Assembly: GCA_023362775.1 (NCBI GenBank)
Contig: JALMGJ010000006.1
Span: 53,373,501 to 53,437,500, forward strand
DNA: 64,000 bases
Reading direction: 5' to 3'
DNA from: Charina bottae
Lineage: Eukaryota; Chordata; Lepidosauria; Squamata; Charinaidae
The translations under genes were made by a program, and so were the position numbers. The notes beneath the pieces were generated by a model. The model made no database searches. It saw only the letters and a program-made list of their open reading frames with translations, and was not told the DNA's origin. Positions within the stretch are counted from its first letter, which is position 1, and every line of letters begins with the position of its first letter. This document shows, in pieces, positions 1 through 10,206 of the stretch.

Positions 1-2016
1 GGGATGGTAGTACCAGAACTCCACGCAGCTTCTTATTAGTATATAGCAGAGTAGAAGCATTCCCATAAACTTGCACAAGGCTTAATCAGTTCAAAACACA
101 AAATAAACACACTTCACACGTTAATGTAAAGTTACATAAAAAAGAGTTTACAATTTTATTGTAACTCACAGTTCCTTAGTAGAAACGGTCCATGCATGCA
201 AGCAAGAAGGTTCTGACCAAACCCACATGCTTCTTTAATGTGGCCTTGCTGTATGGAAGTATGAGAAACACGTGGACAGCCATAGAAAGGCCATCCTCCC
301 TGGTGGAGATTCAAGCAGAAAGAGAAAGAGAAGGGAACAGGGAACAGGAAACCAGGATTCAGCCCCTCCCACACAAAGCAAGTAAGATTAGATTACAGAA
401 GAGGCTGCCTCCTCCTTCAAGCTTGTGTGAGACGTGCTTGGTTGAAACCCGATCTCTAACAGTTAGGTGGGCGATCGCGCAGGACCCCCTCCTTACAGCA
501 CATTATATACATTCCATTCACCTCCTCCTTTTCAGAATACCACCCCTTATTCAGTTACCCATACTCCACTTTAACCTCATTCCATATTAGGAATTTCCTT
601 CCTTCACTCTATCTTAACATCATTCCATATAAGGAACTTCCTTCCATCCTTGCTAGGGCCCCTTGACTGTTATTAAACAATATCTTTCCTCTGGAGAAGC
701 TATCTTTGAATGTACACCTTATCATGTTTCTATGGGCATAGCTATCTATCAAGGTCTGTTAGAAAGGAAGAGTAAGAAAGCCAACACAACTCTTCAAGAA
801 AATGTAACATGGTTTCAGAGCCAACGTAAGAGTGCAAATGTTTCTAATACTGTATATTAATACTAAATATAAAATATATAAAACATAACTGGGTATCGGG
901 TATATTCTTATGCTGATACCATTTTTGTTCTTGTTTCTGACAGAAAATGGAATCTTGCCAAACTGAAATGTTGTGTTCTGTTACAAAAATAAATATTGCT
1001 GGGCAGTTGGAGGTTGCTGTCAGAATCCAACTGACTTGCCTGAATTTGTAGCCTATCAAAATGTTGTGGAGAAACACTAATCAATTTATTTATTATTTAC
1101 ATATTCACTTTTATATATTGTTTTCCCCTTCCTACTGTGACTCTCAGTGGAATACAATCTCCTTGGTTTCTTCCGTATGCTCTCGGCCCTGCATTAAAAG
1201 CCAGTGATGTCATGTTCCTCACATCACATTATTTAAGTGCAAAGGATTCTTCCATGACAGTGAAGGAATCCATTCTACTTACCCCTGCCATTTCCCCATT
1301 TCTCTTTCAGTTGACAAGGATGGTCATTTATCTTAGCTATGAAGATAAGATCCACTTGCTTGGAAGTAAATCCCACTGAATAAAATGGAACTTATATTTG
1401 ACTAGGCATGCATATGATGGGGTTGCAGATCATTCACTGTTTTACCTCCTGAACTTATGCTTTTTGCTGAAATAATTGCTAATGCCAAATAAGCCATTTA
1501 ATGTTATCGACTACATAATTCAACGCAAACTAAAATGTGCTTCACAAATAAAAATGAGCATGATGAAACAGCATTTAAATTGACATGTTCAAATAACTAA
1601 TGTCATATTCAATGTGCTATGGTACCATTAAGCCTATAATAAAGATGTAATTTGTATCATTTTGTTCTACAGCAGGAACATTAAGAAAGAGCACACTTCT
1701 GAAGAACCTTAAAGAAGGTTTATACTTTAAATAAAGGAAACCCAAGACCCATCCCATCCCCCAAACCAGGACTTTTTCTCTTTTGGAGAGTTTTGACCCT
1801 TAAAGAATTCATAGCCTAAAAAGCAAAAAAGAAAAAACACAAGAAAAAGAATTTTAAAGATTACATAAGAAGTGACTTCCGACTTTCAACAACAAGAATA
1901 TATAGCAATTTCCATAATTCATCCCTTACTCTATATCAAACCAAGATCAAGATCACATTATTTCTATAATTCAATCCATCAGCACACATAGAGATCACTA
2001 AATAATTGCTTCTTCC
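1..2016. other. Intergenic, no gene recognised
   Basis: Reading both strands I see no exon, splice-flanked conserved peptide or recognisable repeat apart from the CArG-type tandem repeat near 571-650. The short open frames have no familiar protein motif and sit in ordinary AT-rich sequence. Confidence 0.5.
571..650. repeat. Imperfect 43-bp tandem repeat with two CArG boxes
   Basis: Two units start at 571 and 614 and share the order TTAAC(C/A)TCATTCC. Each contains a perfect CC(A/T)6GG match: CCATATTAGG at 582-591 and CCATATAAGG at 625-634, each followed within a few bases by TTCC. CC(A/T)6GG is the serum response factor binding consensus and GGAA/TTCC is the Ets core. The match is visible in the sequence; use as a regulatory element is inference only, and it is more than 21 kb from AVPR1A. 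Confidence 0.45.
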
Positions 2017-2056
2017 TATGTATGTATGTATGTATGTATGTATGTATGTATGTATG
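2017..2056. repeat. (TATG)n microsatellite
   Basis: Ten uninterrupted TATG units, ending at GTCTAAACC. Confidence 0.95.
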
Positions 2057-2359
2057 TCTAAACCAGCTTCCCTCCCCTAAATATCACCTTTATTCAATTA
2101 TTTCCTTCCTAACACTATTCTATATATTTCTGTCTACTATAAAAAATATATAAAAACATATAAATTGTCTACTTTTATAATTAGTAATATTACAACAATT
2201 TTAGCTCTATTAAACCATATAAATCTTAAAATTCTAACAAACCTTATAAAGAAACCAGTAAATCATAATCCACATCATTAGAAAGACATAAAATCATTAA
2301 AAAAACCTCAATGTCAATCCGATTAAACATTCTTAAATTTTTACCCCTCCTCGAAATAT

Positions 2360-2825
2360 GTCAAATCATTTATATAGCTCTATTTTACACACAAGGCATT
2401 TTTCATACAGAAATCAAACAGCCCAACTGCCCCCCTTAAAAATTCAGACTTCTCAGCAAATTTCCCACAAAACAAGTTCTCTTCTCTCCCATAACAATCC
2501 CTCAGAAATCCATAACAATGCCCCAGAAAAACTTTCTGTGTAATCTGCGGCTCAAACTGTTGCATTACCTCCTCCATCACCAAAATAGTGTAGTGTTCAC
2601 CTGGCATTACTTCAATCTCACTGTCAGTGGAAAAATCTCCATCTTTGCCAAAATCTCCATCTTCCTCCATAACATCTTCAGTGAGATGACACACTTTAGA
2701 AATAATCTCTTCCCCAATGTCCTGAATATTCTGCAGAATAGCTTGACGACACTCTGAGAAATTCTCTTTAAAAGTCTGCTAAAGCTCACAACGGAACTCT
2801 GAATCTCCTTGAAATCCTCCATTTT
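2360..2825 (-). mobile_element. Unclassified retroposon fragment with decayed ORF
   Basis: The minus strand carries an open frame (2380-2694) rich in Asp and Glu, with a frame-shifted continuation upstream to about 2822. Its last third has the spacing R-x-x-G-R-E-x5-G-K-x2-E-x3-F-x-x-G, which is closely mirrored in the open frame at 39338-39589. Below it (about 2100-2360) is AT-rich sequence that could be the element's 3' region. I infer a LINE-type or non-autonomous LINE-like retroposon; the family is not recognised. An unrelated chance ORF is possible. Confidence 0.3.
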
Positions 2826-2829
2826 TCAG

Positions 2830-3630
2830 GCAGTAAATTATGGTGCCCCCTGAATACTTGACTCACGCAGATAGGAGCTAATAGGTTAATAGAAGACTCC
2901 AAATGAAATTGGCAAGAGAAAATGCACTAGCAAGCGGATCCCAGATAAAGTGAACAGAAAGCTGAAGATTCAAAACAACAAATCCAGCGTTTAGGAAAAT
3001 ACTCAATCCTTCAAATTCAGTACAAAAATAATGACAGGGAGGTAATTATATATTATCAGTCTTCCTTAGTCTTTAAATGGGAAAAACAAGCCAAAACTTA
3101 AAAAAAAAGAAAAATTAATTTAATTCAGAAATAACGATAAGCACCAAGAGATTCGCTTCTTCTTGATGTAGAAAGCCTCTCTTGGGGTACGTAAACTTAA
3201 AAATATATAAACTGGGTGATTTAGAAATGGGTGGTCTGACCTACTGTCCCTTTAAGACTGCAAACGTGGCTAGGAAATGATGGCATCCCCTGCCTCCTGT
3301 CATCTCTTACCAGATTGTTGAGAACTGCGGTTCTCAGGCTGCAAGACGGCATTTAGGAGAACAAATGGGGTAATTCCGAGCTTTTTCTTCGCATGAAAAA
3401 GCTCTGGGCTCCAGACAAAAGCCTGTTAAGCCCGGGAAAAAAAGCACGCGTTGCCAGCTCTGCCTGCAGCCTGTGGACACAGCTGCTCAGTTGGCTATGT
3501 TCCCACTGGAAGTCAACATTCAAGATACTTTAGAAGGTATTTCCTACCTACAAGAACCTCTAGTACTATTCTCTTCGATTGGTACCTCTAGTACTAAAAG
3601 ATGAAGTTAGATCAGCACTGTGGTCATTTT
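2830..3630. other. No gene recognised
   Basis: AT-rich sequence with a mildly GC-richer stretch near 3240-3520. No exon or repeat family could be assigned. Confidence 0.4.
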
Positions 3631-4131
3631 TAAGTCAAAATGTTACAGGAATTGATGGAATATCTACAGAAATATGGCAAGCATCAAAATAAGTAAAAGT
3701 TCTAACCAACTATGCCAGCAAATCTGGAAAATAACATCAACAGGAGAGTCTACATATCAATACCAGGGAAAGGAGATTTAATAGGATGTGGAAACTATAC
3801 ACAATACCCTTAATTTCACACATTAGGAAAATAATGTTTAAAATCATCCAACACATATTAGAGCCCTACATATAAAGTGAAATGCCAGATGTTCAAGTTG
3901 GTTTTAGAAGAGACCAAGAAACAAGAAACATTATTGTTGATGCATGCTGGATAATTGAGAAAGCCAAAGAATGCCAAAAAGAAATCAATATGTGCTTCAT
4001 TGATTATAGAAAGGCCTTTGTCAATGATGCCAAGATATGGAAAGTTATCAGGAAAATGGGAATCCTAGAACATTTCATTATATAATGTGAAACCTATGCA
4101 CAAGTCAGTAAGCTACACTCTAGAATCCAGA
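3630..4131 (+). mobile_element. Ancient RTE (BovB-related) LINE, RT segment
   Basis: Conceptual translation gives the RTE reverse transcriptase order: VTGIDGIS.EIWQ near 3648, then the frame 3882-4085 with PDVQVGFRRDQETR and CFIDYRKAF, followed by KIWKVIRKMGI. These match the BovB motifs (LPDVQAGFRKGRGTRDQ, CFIDYAKAFDCVDH, LWKILKEMGIPDH). Frameshifts and stops show an old, dead copy. It continues as pieces at about 5385-5739, 6062-6190 and 6985-7290, separated by later insertions. Confidence 0.75.
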
Positions 4132-4139
4132 CTCTAGAT

Positions 4140-4480
4140 CAGAGCTTTCCAAACTTCTCATGTTGGTGACACACTTTTTAGACATGCATCATTTCAGGAC
4201 ACACTCTTACAGCAGGGCATCATTTCGCGACACACTCTTACAGCAGGGCGCAAGGCAGGCACTAGGACCTGCGTGGAATCACAGCAGGTTTGGAGGCAGC
4301 AAGGCACAAGGCAGGCACTAGGACCTGTGCAGAATCCTGGCAGGGCAGGTTTGGAGGCAGCAAGGCACAAGGCAGGCACTAGGACCTGGGTGCAAGCCAG
4401 GAGGCAGCAGCAGCTACGACACACCCAGACACTGCAACTGACACACTAACGTGTCCCGACACACAGTTTGGAAAGCTCTG
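4140..4480 (+). mobile_element. Non-autonomous hAT element, family A
   Basis: It begins CAGAGCTTTCCAAACTT and ends AGTTTGGAAAGCTCTG (inverted termini). It is flanked by a perfect 8-bp duplication, CTCTAGAT, at 4132-4139 and 4481-4488. Inside, a 40-50 bp motif containing GCAGGCACTAGGACCTG is repeated three times. There is no coding capacity. The 8-bp duplication and termini are typical of hAT transposons. A second copy lies at 11516-11805. The same CTCTAGAT also bounds the next element on its left. Confidence 0.85.
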
Positions 4481-4488
4481 CTCTAGAT

Positions 4489-4969
4489 CATAGCTTTCCA
4501 AACTGTGTGTCGCGACACATTAGTGCAGGGCTTTCCAAAGTTTTCCTGCGGCGACACACCAACCACTGTTGGTGTGTCGCCGCAGGAAAACTCGGAAGTG
4601 CCGCCGTTGCGGCAGCGCACAAAAACCCGGAAGCGCTGCTGTCGCTTTCAGTTCTTGCACACCGCCGTTGGTGTGTCGCTGCGGGAAAACCTGGAAGCGC
4701 TGATGATGATCACGCTTCCGGGTTGTGTGGCGACACACCAGACTGTGTGTGGTGACACACTTTTGTGTCACGACACACAGTTTGGAAAGCTCTGCATTAG
4801 TGTGTTGTAACAAAACCCAGAAGTGCTGATGGTGTGTCGCAGCGGTGGCAGCAGCAACGGCAGCGGCGCGCCATCAGCACTTCCAGGTTTTAGCGCAAAA
4901 CACAAGGCCACCGCTGCCGCTGCCGCCACTGTTGCTATGTCACCAACAGCAGGACTTTGGAAAGCACTG
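4489..4969 (-). mobile_element. Larger family B-type hAT element, interrupted
   Basis: Bounded by CTCTAGAT at 4481-4488 and 4970-4977. Its left end CATAGCTTTCCAAACTG and right end CTTTGGAAAGCACTG are inverted. The sequence next to the termini (TGTGTCGCGACAC; CAACAGCAGGACTTTGG) matches family B read in reverse orientation. A complete family B copy is inserted at 4526-4794. The core has GC-rich (GCAGCGGTGGC)-like sequence. Non-coding. Confidence 0.7.
4526..4794 (+). mobile_element. Non-autonomous hAT element, family B (nested copy)
   Basis: Termini are CAGGGCTTTCCAAAG and GTTTGGAAAGCTCTG; the perfect 8-bp duplication CATTAGTG lies at 4518-4525 and 4795-4802. Inside is an internal hairpin in which CGACACACCAAC is followed by its complement GTTGGTGTGTCG, then repeated AAAACCCGGAAG-like boxes. 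The translated frames (for example 4505-4810) are a by-product of this repeat and not genes. Confidence 0.85.
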
Positions 4970-5137
4970 CTCTAGATAGCAAAACAGACTGGCTCCAGGT
5001 CAGCAAGGGAGTGAGATAAGGTGTACACTCTCCTCTTATTTGTTCAATATTTATTTATTTATTTATATTAAAATGTTTAAAGTCCCGATACCCAAAGCTG
5101 GGTGGTTAGAGCACACTAACAAATACAATCCGAATAA

Positions 5138-5354
5138 AAACATAAAATAAAATAATAAAATAAATAAAATAAAATAATAAAATAAAATAAAATAAAATAA
5201 AATAAAATAAAATAAAATAAAATAAAATAAAATAAAATAAAATAAAATAAAATAATAAAATAAAATAAAATAAAATAAAATAAAATAAAATAAAATAAAA
5301 TAATAAAATAAAATAAAATAAAATAAAATAAAATAAAATAAAATAAAATAAAAT
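5138..5354. repeat. (AAAAT)n block, about 217 bp
   Basis: AAAAT units interrupted only by occasional AAT phase shifts. Open frames read through it on the minus strand as Phe-Ile-Leu-Tyr repeats and are artefacts. It follows ATTTATTTATTTA and a short CR1-like tail phrase near 5065-5105, so it may have grown from a LINE or SINE 3' tail. Confidence 0.95.
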
Positions 5355-5384
5355 GCAAAAGGAAAACACCATATAAACTAGGCA

Positions 5385-5739
5385 GCATTAAGGAGATTGT
5401 TCAAAATATATGATGAATATATCTTGAGGGAAACTGGATTGGAGGAAGAAATATCAATAACCTTCTCTATGCCGATGATGCCACTCTAATTGCTAAAAAT
5501 GCAAATGATTTGCAAGCTGTAGTAATGAAAGTCAAGGAGCACAGTAGAAAAATGAGACTAAGTTTAAATATCAAGAAGACCAAACAATTACAATTAAGAT
5601 ATTGAAGTGGTGGATAGTTTCCACCTTTTAGGATCAACTATCAACAGTAAAGGAACCAGCAGTCATGAAATAGGCCACAGACCAACACTTGGTATGGCAG
5701 AAATGAAGGCCTTGGAAAAGATGTTCAGATGCTCTGACA
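5385..5739 (+). mobile_element. Ancient RTE LINE, RT segment (continuation)
   Basis: Translation near 5440-5500 reads INNLLYADDATLIAKNANDL, matching the RTE box INNLRYADDTTLMAESEEEL with the catalytic YADD. It is followed by remnants of the KLNI.KTK and FLGS.I downstream boxes. It is in the same orientation and order as the segment ending at 4131, so I read it as the same old copy split by later insertions. Confidence 0.75.
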
Positions 5740-6053
5740 TAGGATGACCATACGTCCCGTTTTGAACGGGACAGTCCCGTTTTTTAAACAATTCCCGACC
5801 GTCCCGTCATTTTAATAAAAATGTCCATTTTGTCCCGTTCTCAATGAGAGAGTGCCCACCCGCCCCGTTTGCCGGGGCGCCGCAGGGACCGCGCTGCCGG
5901 CAAGGCTGTTAGATGGAGTACGTGCGTGCATGGGCAGGTGAACGGGCATGTGCGCGGGCGGGCGCGCGGAAGGCGTACGCACACCCACTTTGTCCGGCGA
6001 GCCGTGGGTAGGTTAGCGTCCTGTTTCTGTCTCAAGGAAATATGGTCAACCTA
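5740..6053. mobile_element. hAT-like MITE with TAGG..CCTA termini
   Basis: The left end TAGGATGACCATA and right end TATGGTCAACCTA are inverted repeats with one mismatch. They are flanked by the perfect 8-bp duplication CTCTGACA (5732-5739 and 6054-6061). Removing it rejoins RTE coding sequence. The interior is GC-rich with repeated CCCGT boxes and no open frame that makes sense. The 8-bp duplication suggests hAT; family not named. Confidence 0.85.
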
Positions 6054-6061
6054 CTCTGACA

Positions 6062-6190
6062 TGTCTATTCAATGATCAGAATTACAGTATGCAAGCAATG
6101 GACTTTGAAGAAACAAGATAAAAGAGTACTTATGCTTTTGAATGTTGGTGTTGGAGAAGACTCTTGAGAATACATATCAATAAAAGTACC
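6062..6190 (+). mobile_element. Ancient RTE LINE, C-terminal RT segment
   Basis: Translation gives VCKQWTLKKQDK followed, after a shift, by FECWCWRRLLRI-like residues. This matches the BovB box CESWTVKKAEHRRIDAFELWCWRRLLRV. Confidence 0.65.
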
Positions 6191-6384
6191 ATAATTTATT
6201 AAGATACATGCTTATGGGTGCGAGGATAAACTTTGCACAACATTGAAAAAAAGACATAATACCAACAATATCCAATTGCAAATTTAAAGCAGTGGTGAAA
6301 CTAACAGTATATATACATAACAGAAGCAAGAATGGCTTCTATATATATTACATATTATGCAGCAAGCTAAACGCAAAGAGAGCA

Positions 6385-6606
6385 AGTTTGGTGTGAGAGC
6401 CATTTCGGTGTAGTGGCACCAGGCTAGAAACCAGGAGACCGTGAGTTCTGGTCCTGCCTTAGGCACAAAGCCAGCTGGGTGACCTTGGCCAGTCAAGCCC
6501 TAGGAAGTAGGCAATGGCAAACCACTTCCAAAATCTTGCCAAGAAAACTGCAGGAATTCACCCAGGCAGTCGCCAGGAGTCAACAATGACTCAAAGGCAC
6601 ACAAGC
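6385..6606 (+). mobile_element. tRNA-type SINE with RTE-like tail
   Basis: A pol III A-box-like GGTGTAGTGGCA and a B-box-like GAGTTCTGGTCCTG are followed by GGGTGACCTTGGCCAGTCA and a tail beginning TTGCCAAGAAAACTGCAGG. The same body recurs at 14527-14752 and 48856-49068. No clear target duplication is seen here. I cannot assign the published family name. Confidence 0.75.
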
Positions 6607-6984
6607 ACTTAGAGTATTGTTTTTAAAATTTACGCCAATAGATACATCAAATTGGTTAGAGTACAAAGAAGGGGAGTGTCAGAAATTAACTATTTATCTA
6701 TATTATTTTTAGGGGTATTTTTCTTTTTTTTTCTTTTTTTAACATTAGTAAATTATAATATAGTAGTAGAGATTTTGGCATTAAACTCAAACATTTATAC
6801 TTCTTTTTTATATCACAAAAACAACTCAATGTACTCTTCTTGGTATCTTTTATTAATTTTATATTGAGCATTCATTGTATAACTTCAGTAATTATCTGTC
6901 CATTTATAGATATTATCTTTTTTGTAAATACACCTTTGTTTTAAATAATTTTTTTAAAAAAGAGTGAATACCATAAATAGTCAA

Positions 6985-7290
6985 GAAAACCAATGGATTC
7001 TTATAACAAATCAATCTAGATTTTCACTCAAGGCACCAATGACCAGTCTCAAATTATCATATTTTGGAGACATTATACAAAGACCCAGCTTACTTGAGAA
7101 GTCCATATTGCTGGAAAAGATGGAAGGAAAGAGAAGACAAGGTCAACCACCACAAGGTGGATAGACTTGATTACAGCAACATTGATTGCACCATTGGGAG
7201 ACCTGAAGGACCAGGTTGGAACAGATAACCCTGAGAAGATCTCTATGTGGCCGCTAAGAGTTGGCACTGACTTGATGGCATGTAAAAAAA
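6985..7290 (+). mobile_element. Ancient RTE LINE, 3' coding end
   Basis: The frame 6964-7164 reads LKLSYFGDIIQRPSLLEKS and then MEGKRRQGQPP, matching the BovB C-terminus LKLKYFGHLMRREDSLEKT and TEGKRRRGRQRMRWLD. It is probably the 3' end of the copy starting near 3630. Confidence 0.7.
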
Positions 7291-7340
7291 CTCCACCATG
7301 TCATAAGGCTGCTGTGACCACATTGGCTAGGCATTTGTGT

Positions 7341-7659
7341 AGCCTTTCTCAGGGTTCCGTAAGAGGTCGCTAGGGTTCTGCGAGAGATTGTGATTGAAAA
7401 AAATAAACACTGTTATCTGAACTTCATGAGCCACACAATGTTAGTGCTCAAAGTGGAAGAAATTTTTACAACTGCTATGCCTCAGTTGCCATCCTGACAC
7501 TTCACTGTTGTTGCAAACATAAGATGTGGATTGTATAGGTTAGAGGTGAATTATATTGTGATGTTTTTGCATTTTTTTGCAATTTTTATGCAGGGGGTTC
7601 CCTGAGAACTGAAAATTATTTCATGGGTTCCTCCAGGGTAAAAAGGTTGAGGAAGACTG
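7341..7659. mobile_element. Decayed hAT-like element
   Basis: The left end AGCCTTTCTCAGGGTTCC and right end GGTAAAAAGGTTGAGGAAGACTG resemble inverted copies of one terminus (C-TTCCTCA..CCTT). The interior is AT-rich with GGGTTCC boxes near both ends. The left target site appears eroded (GTGTAG). The right boundary coincides exactly with the target site of the next element. Confidence 0.5.
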
Positions 7660-7667
7660 GTCTAGAG

Positions 7668-7945
7668 CAGGGCTTTCCAAAGTTTTTCCCGTGGCGACAC
7701 ACCAACCGGCGTTGGTGTGTCGCCGCGGGAAAACCCGGAAGTGCGGCAGCGCGCAAAAACCCAGAAGCGCTGCTGCTGCTTTCGGGTTTTGCGCGCTGCA
7801 GTTGGTGTGTCGCCACGGGAAAACCCGGAAGCGCTGATGATGATCAGCGCTGATGATGATCAGCGCTTCTGGGTTGTGTGGCGACACACCAGACTGTGTG
7901 TGGCGACACACTTTTGTGTCGCGACACACAGTTTGGAAAGCTCTG
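7668..7945 (+). mobile_element. Non-autonomous hAT element, family B
   Basis: CAGGGCTTTCCAAAG..GTTTGGAAAGCTCTG, with 8-bp flanks GTCTAGAG (7660-7667) and GTGTAGAG (7946-7953), 7 of 8 matching. It has the same internal hairpin around CCAACCGGCGTTGG and a duplicated GATGATGATCAGCGCT segment. Confidence 0.85.
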
Positions 7946-8252
7946 GTGTAGAGTGACTAACTGGCCCTAATCTCTACGGCCTCACCTGGATCCACAGTTC
8001 TAGCAGACTTCTTCCTATTGGAATCTTTCTCATGGAAATAAAAAAGGAAAAATGTTTTTTCCTTTTTTATATTTGGAGGAGAAGGAGGTTTATGTCTTTA
8101 TTATTATTACTATTGCTGTATTATTAGTTTTTATTGGGATAAAATTAGATAAACGTTCATGTAACTGATGGGTTAGCACTGGATGACATAGCGATACTTA
8201 ATCCATGCTAGTACTGTTGAATCATACCTTTTGGTATTGCATAAAACCTTGT

Positions 8253-8336
8253 CCTTCCTTCCTTCCTTCCTTCCTTCCTTCCTTCCTTCCTTCCTTCCTT
8301 CCTTCCTTCCTTCCTTCCTTCCTTCCTTCCTTCCTT
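8253..8336. repeat. (CCTT)n microsatellite
   Basis: About 21 perfect CCTT units followed by a T-run. The Phe-Leu-Pro-Ser open frame over it is an artefact. Confidence 0.95.
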
Positions 8337-8707
8337 TTTTTATTAATGTCAGGGTTTATTATGCTGACTGGGGCTGAAGTCCCATAAATGTTTTTTCAAG
8401 TCCATGGAAAGATTCAAAATAAGACTAAAGAAAAATTGTCTTTTGACACAGGTCAAGTTCATTCTACTCATTCCTCAGTTATCTCAACTATTCCTCCTAC
8501 ATCTCAGCAATGAGACTTAAAGCCTTGAAAACAGAAAATAAGGTTTCAACTGTTATTGTAATTAAAAATCATTGAGTGCCCTTAAGAATATTAAACTCAG
8601 GTCAAGTGCATTTCATACTAATGTCAGGTGTCACCAAGGTAGAGGTGAAAGTCAAGTTGATCACATTCAATGAGTTTTTGCTCTGATTGTCTGTGAATGA
8701 TGAACAT

Positions 8708-9003
8708 TATGACTCTAGGGGCCGGTGCTCATCTCCATTTGTTAGCCGAAGAGCCAGCGTTGTCCGAAGACGCTTCCATGGTCATGTGGCCGGCATGACG
8801 CACGCGGAACACTGTTACCATCCCACCAAAGTGGTACCTATTCATCTACTTGCATTTGCATGCTTTCGAATTGCTAGGTTGGCAAGAGCTGGGGCGAGTG
8901 CGGGAGCTCACTCCGTCATGCAGGGCTAGGGATTTGAACCTCTGAACTTGCGATCTTCCGATCGACAAGCCTGGCGTCTTACCCGCTGAGCCACCACACC
9001 CCT
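8708..9003 (-). mobile_element. Sauria SINE, missing its 3' tail
   Basis: On the minus strand it starts GGGGTGTGGTGGCTCAGCGG (pol III A box TGGCTCAGCGGG) and has a B box GGTTCAAATCC. The conserved body CTTGCCAACCTAGCAATTCG and GGTACCACTTTGGTGGG follow. It stops at CCCCTAGAGTC, lacking the usual CGGACACGAC..AACCTTTACC end. These SINEs are known to be mobilised by RTE/BovB enzymes. Confidence 0.85.
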
Positions 9004-9986
9004 CTAATATACTGTATTACATAGATTTAAAAAATTGAATATCTCAATAAGTTCTATATTTCTGTACAAATAAGATTCACACACTGTGATCAACAACAGT
9101 GTGGTTTGTTTGTTTTTGATAAGTGCAGTGTGTGAAGCCATCCAGGCATTCTGTAAATGGCTTAGTGATATAGCTATTATGGTTTGTTTAAGAAGCAATT
9201 GCTAAAGACAAACATGGCTTAGCCATATGTGTAATCCCAATCAGCATCTTATTTATGGATAACCTATTGGAATGAATACATTTACCTATTAGAAGGAACT
9301 AATGAAGTTGAGTAAGTAAAAATATACCTCCATGCTTCTTGTCTTGTTTCTTCGTACAAGAGTAAATCTGGATGTAAATGAATTCAGTGGATTTTATCCA
9401 AACTAACTCTGATAGAAATCTATAAAACACAGCATTTTTCTACTAATTATAGAAGCAGACCAATAGGTGCAACTAGCATAAGCAACATCATTATAGTAGA
9501 TGACATGTCAGTGAGCTGCAACTGTGAAATGGAATCAAAACATTGGATTTAATGCCAGAGAAAGGCTGAAAATGGCATTTATGTCACTGAAGTAGTTCTG
9601 TGCTAGAATAATACAATTGGATACAACCTTACATGCTGCTGCTACTGATGCTGTTTAGGGACATAGCACAACACTTACTGTTATGCAGATTTCAACTATA
9701 CATTTTTCAATACAGACTAAATTAATGGGCAGCTTTACACTGAAAATTATGCATATTTCTGCAAAATCCCTTATTGATAAAATTTAGTTTGTTTTCAGAG
9801 ATTCTACCTTTTATTTAACTTCCTAAGAATAAAAACTATAATAGTATTCAAGCATAATATATTCCTTAAATTACACTGAGAAAATGAAATATTTTAGAAT
9901 AAAATGATATTGATGACATATTTCTCATATCAATCCTAAATAGTAATAATAAGATTATAGGAAAACTTAAATATTTGATTTAAAAG
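9004..9986. other. No gene recognised
   Basis: AT-rich intergenic sequence without a coding or repeat signal I can name. Confidence 0.4.
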
Positions 9987-9998
9987 AGATTTTATATT

Positions 9999-10206
9999 GA
10001 TGGCTGTTGTGGGTCTTCCGGGCTGTGTGGCCGTGTTCTGGAAGTTGTGGTTCCTAACGTTTCGCCAGCATCTGTGACCAGCTGAAGATGCTGGCCACAG
10101 ATGCTGGCAAAACGTTAGGAACCACAACTTCCAGAACACGGCCACACAGCCCGGAAGACCCACAACAGCCATCGAACTCCGGCCGTGAAAGCCTTCGACA
10201 ATACAT
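9999..10206. mobile_element. Foldback insertion with 175-bp palindrome
   Basis: Positions 9999-10173 form a near-perfect palindrome with arms of about 80 bp (left arm GATGGCTGTTGTGGGTCTTCC, right arm its complement ending CAACAGCCATC) around a short loop near 10082-10090. The whole insertion, including an unpaired 33-bp right extension, is flanked by the perfect 12-bp duplication AGATTTTATATT (9987-9998 and 10207-10218). A 12-bp duplication fits retroposition rather than hAT cut-and-paste. Penelope-like origin is an inference from head-to-head copies and the PLE fragment elsewhere in the window. Confidence 0.7.

Noticed and set aside
4194..4424. Cys-rich minus-strand frame
   Set aside because: Produced by the internal repeats of a non-coding hAT element (also at 11534-11749).
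5106..5388. Hydrophobic minus-strand open frames
   Set aside because: Pure translation of the (AAAAT)n repeat.
7668..7945. Identity of hAT families A and B with the SPIN elements known for horizontal transfer
   Set aside because: The target preference is similar, but the termini (CAGAGCTTTCC / CAGGGCTTTCC) differ from the SPIN terminus as I remember it, so the name was not applied.
8205..8387. Pro/Ser/Phe/Leu repeat frame
   Set aside because: Translation of the (CCTT)n microsatellite.
10058..10113. Hammerhead ribozyme in the palindrome
   Set aside because: CTGAAGA at 10082 is followed by CAAAACG where GAAAC is needed, and the GAAACG on the opposite strand of the left arm has no CTGANGA partner. 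The catalytic core is incomplete.
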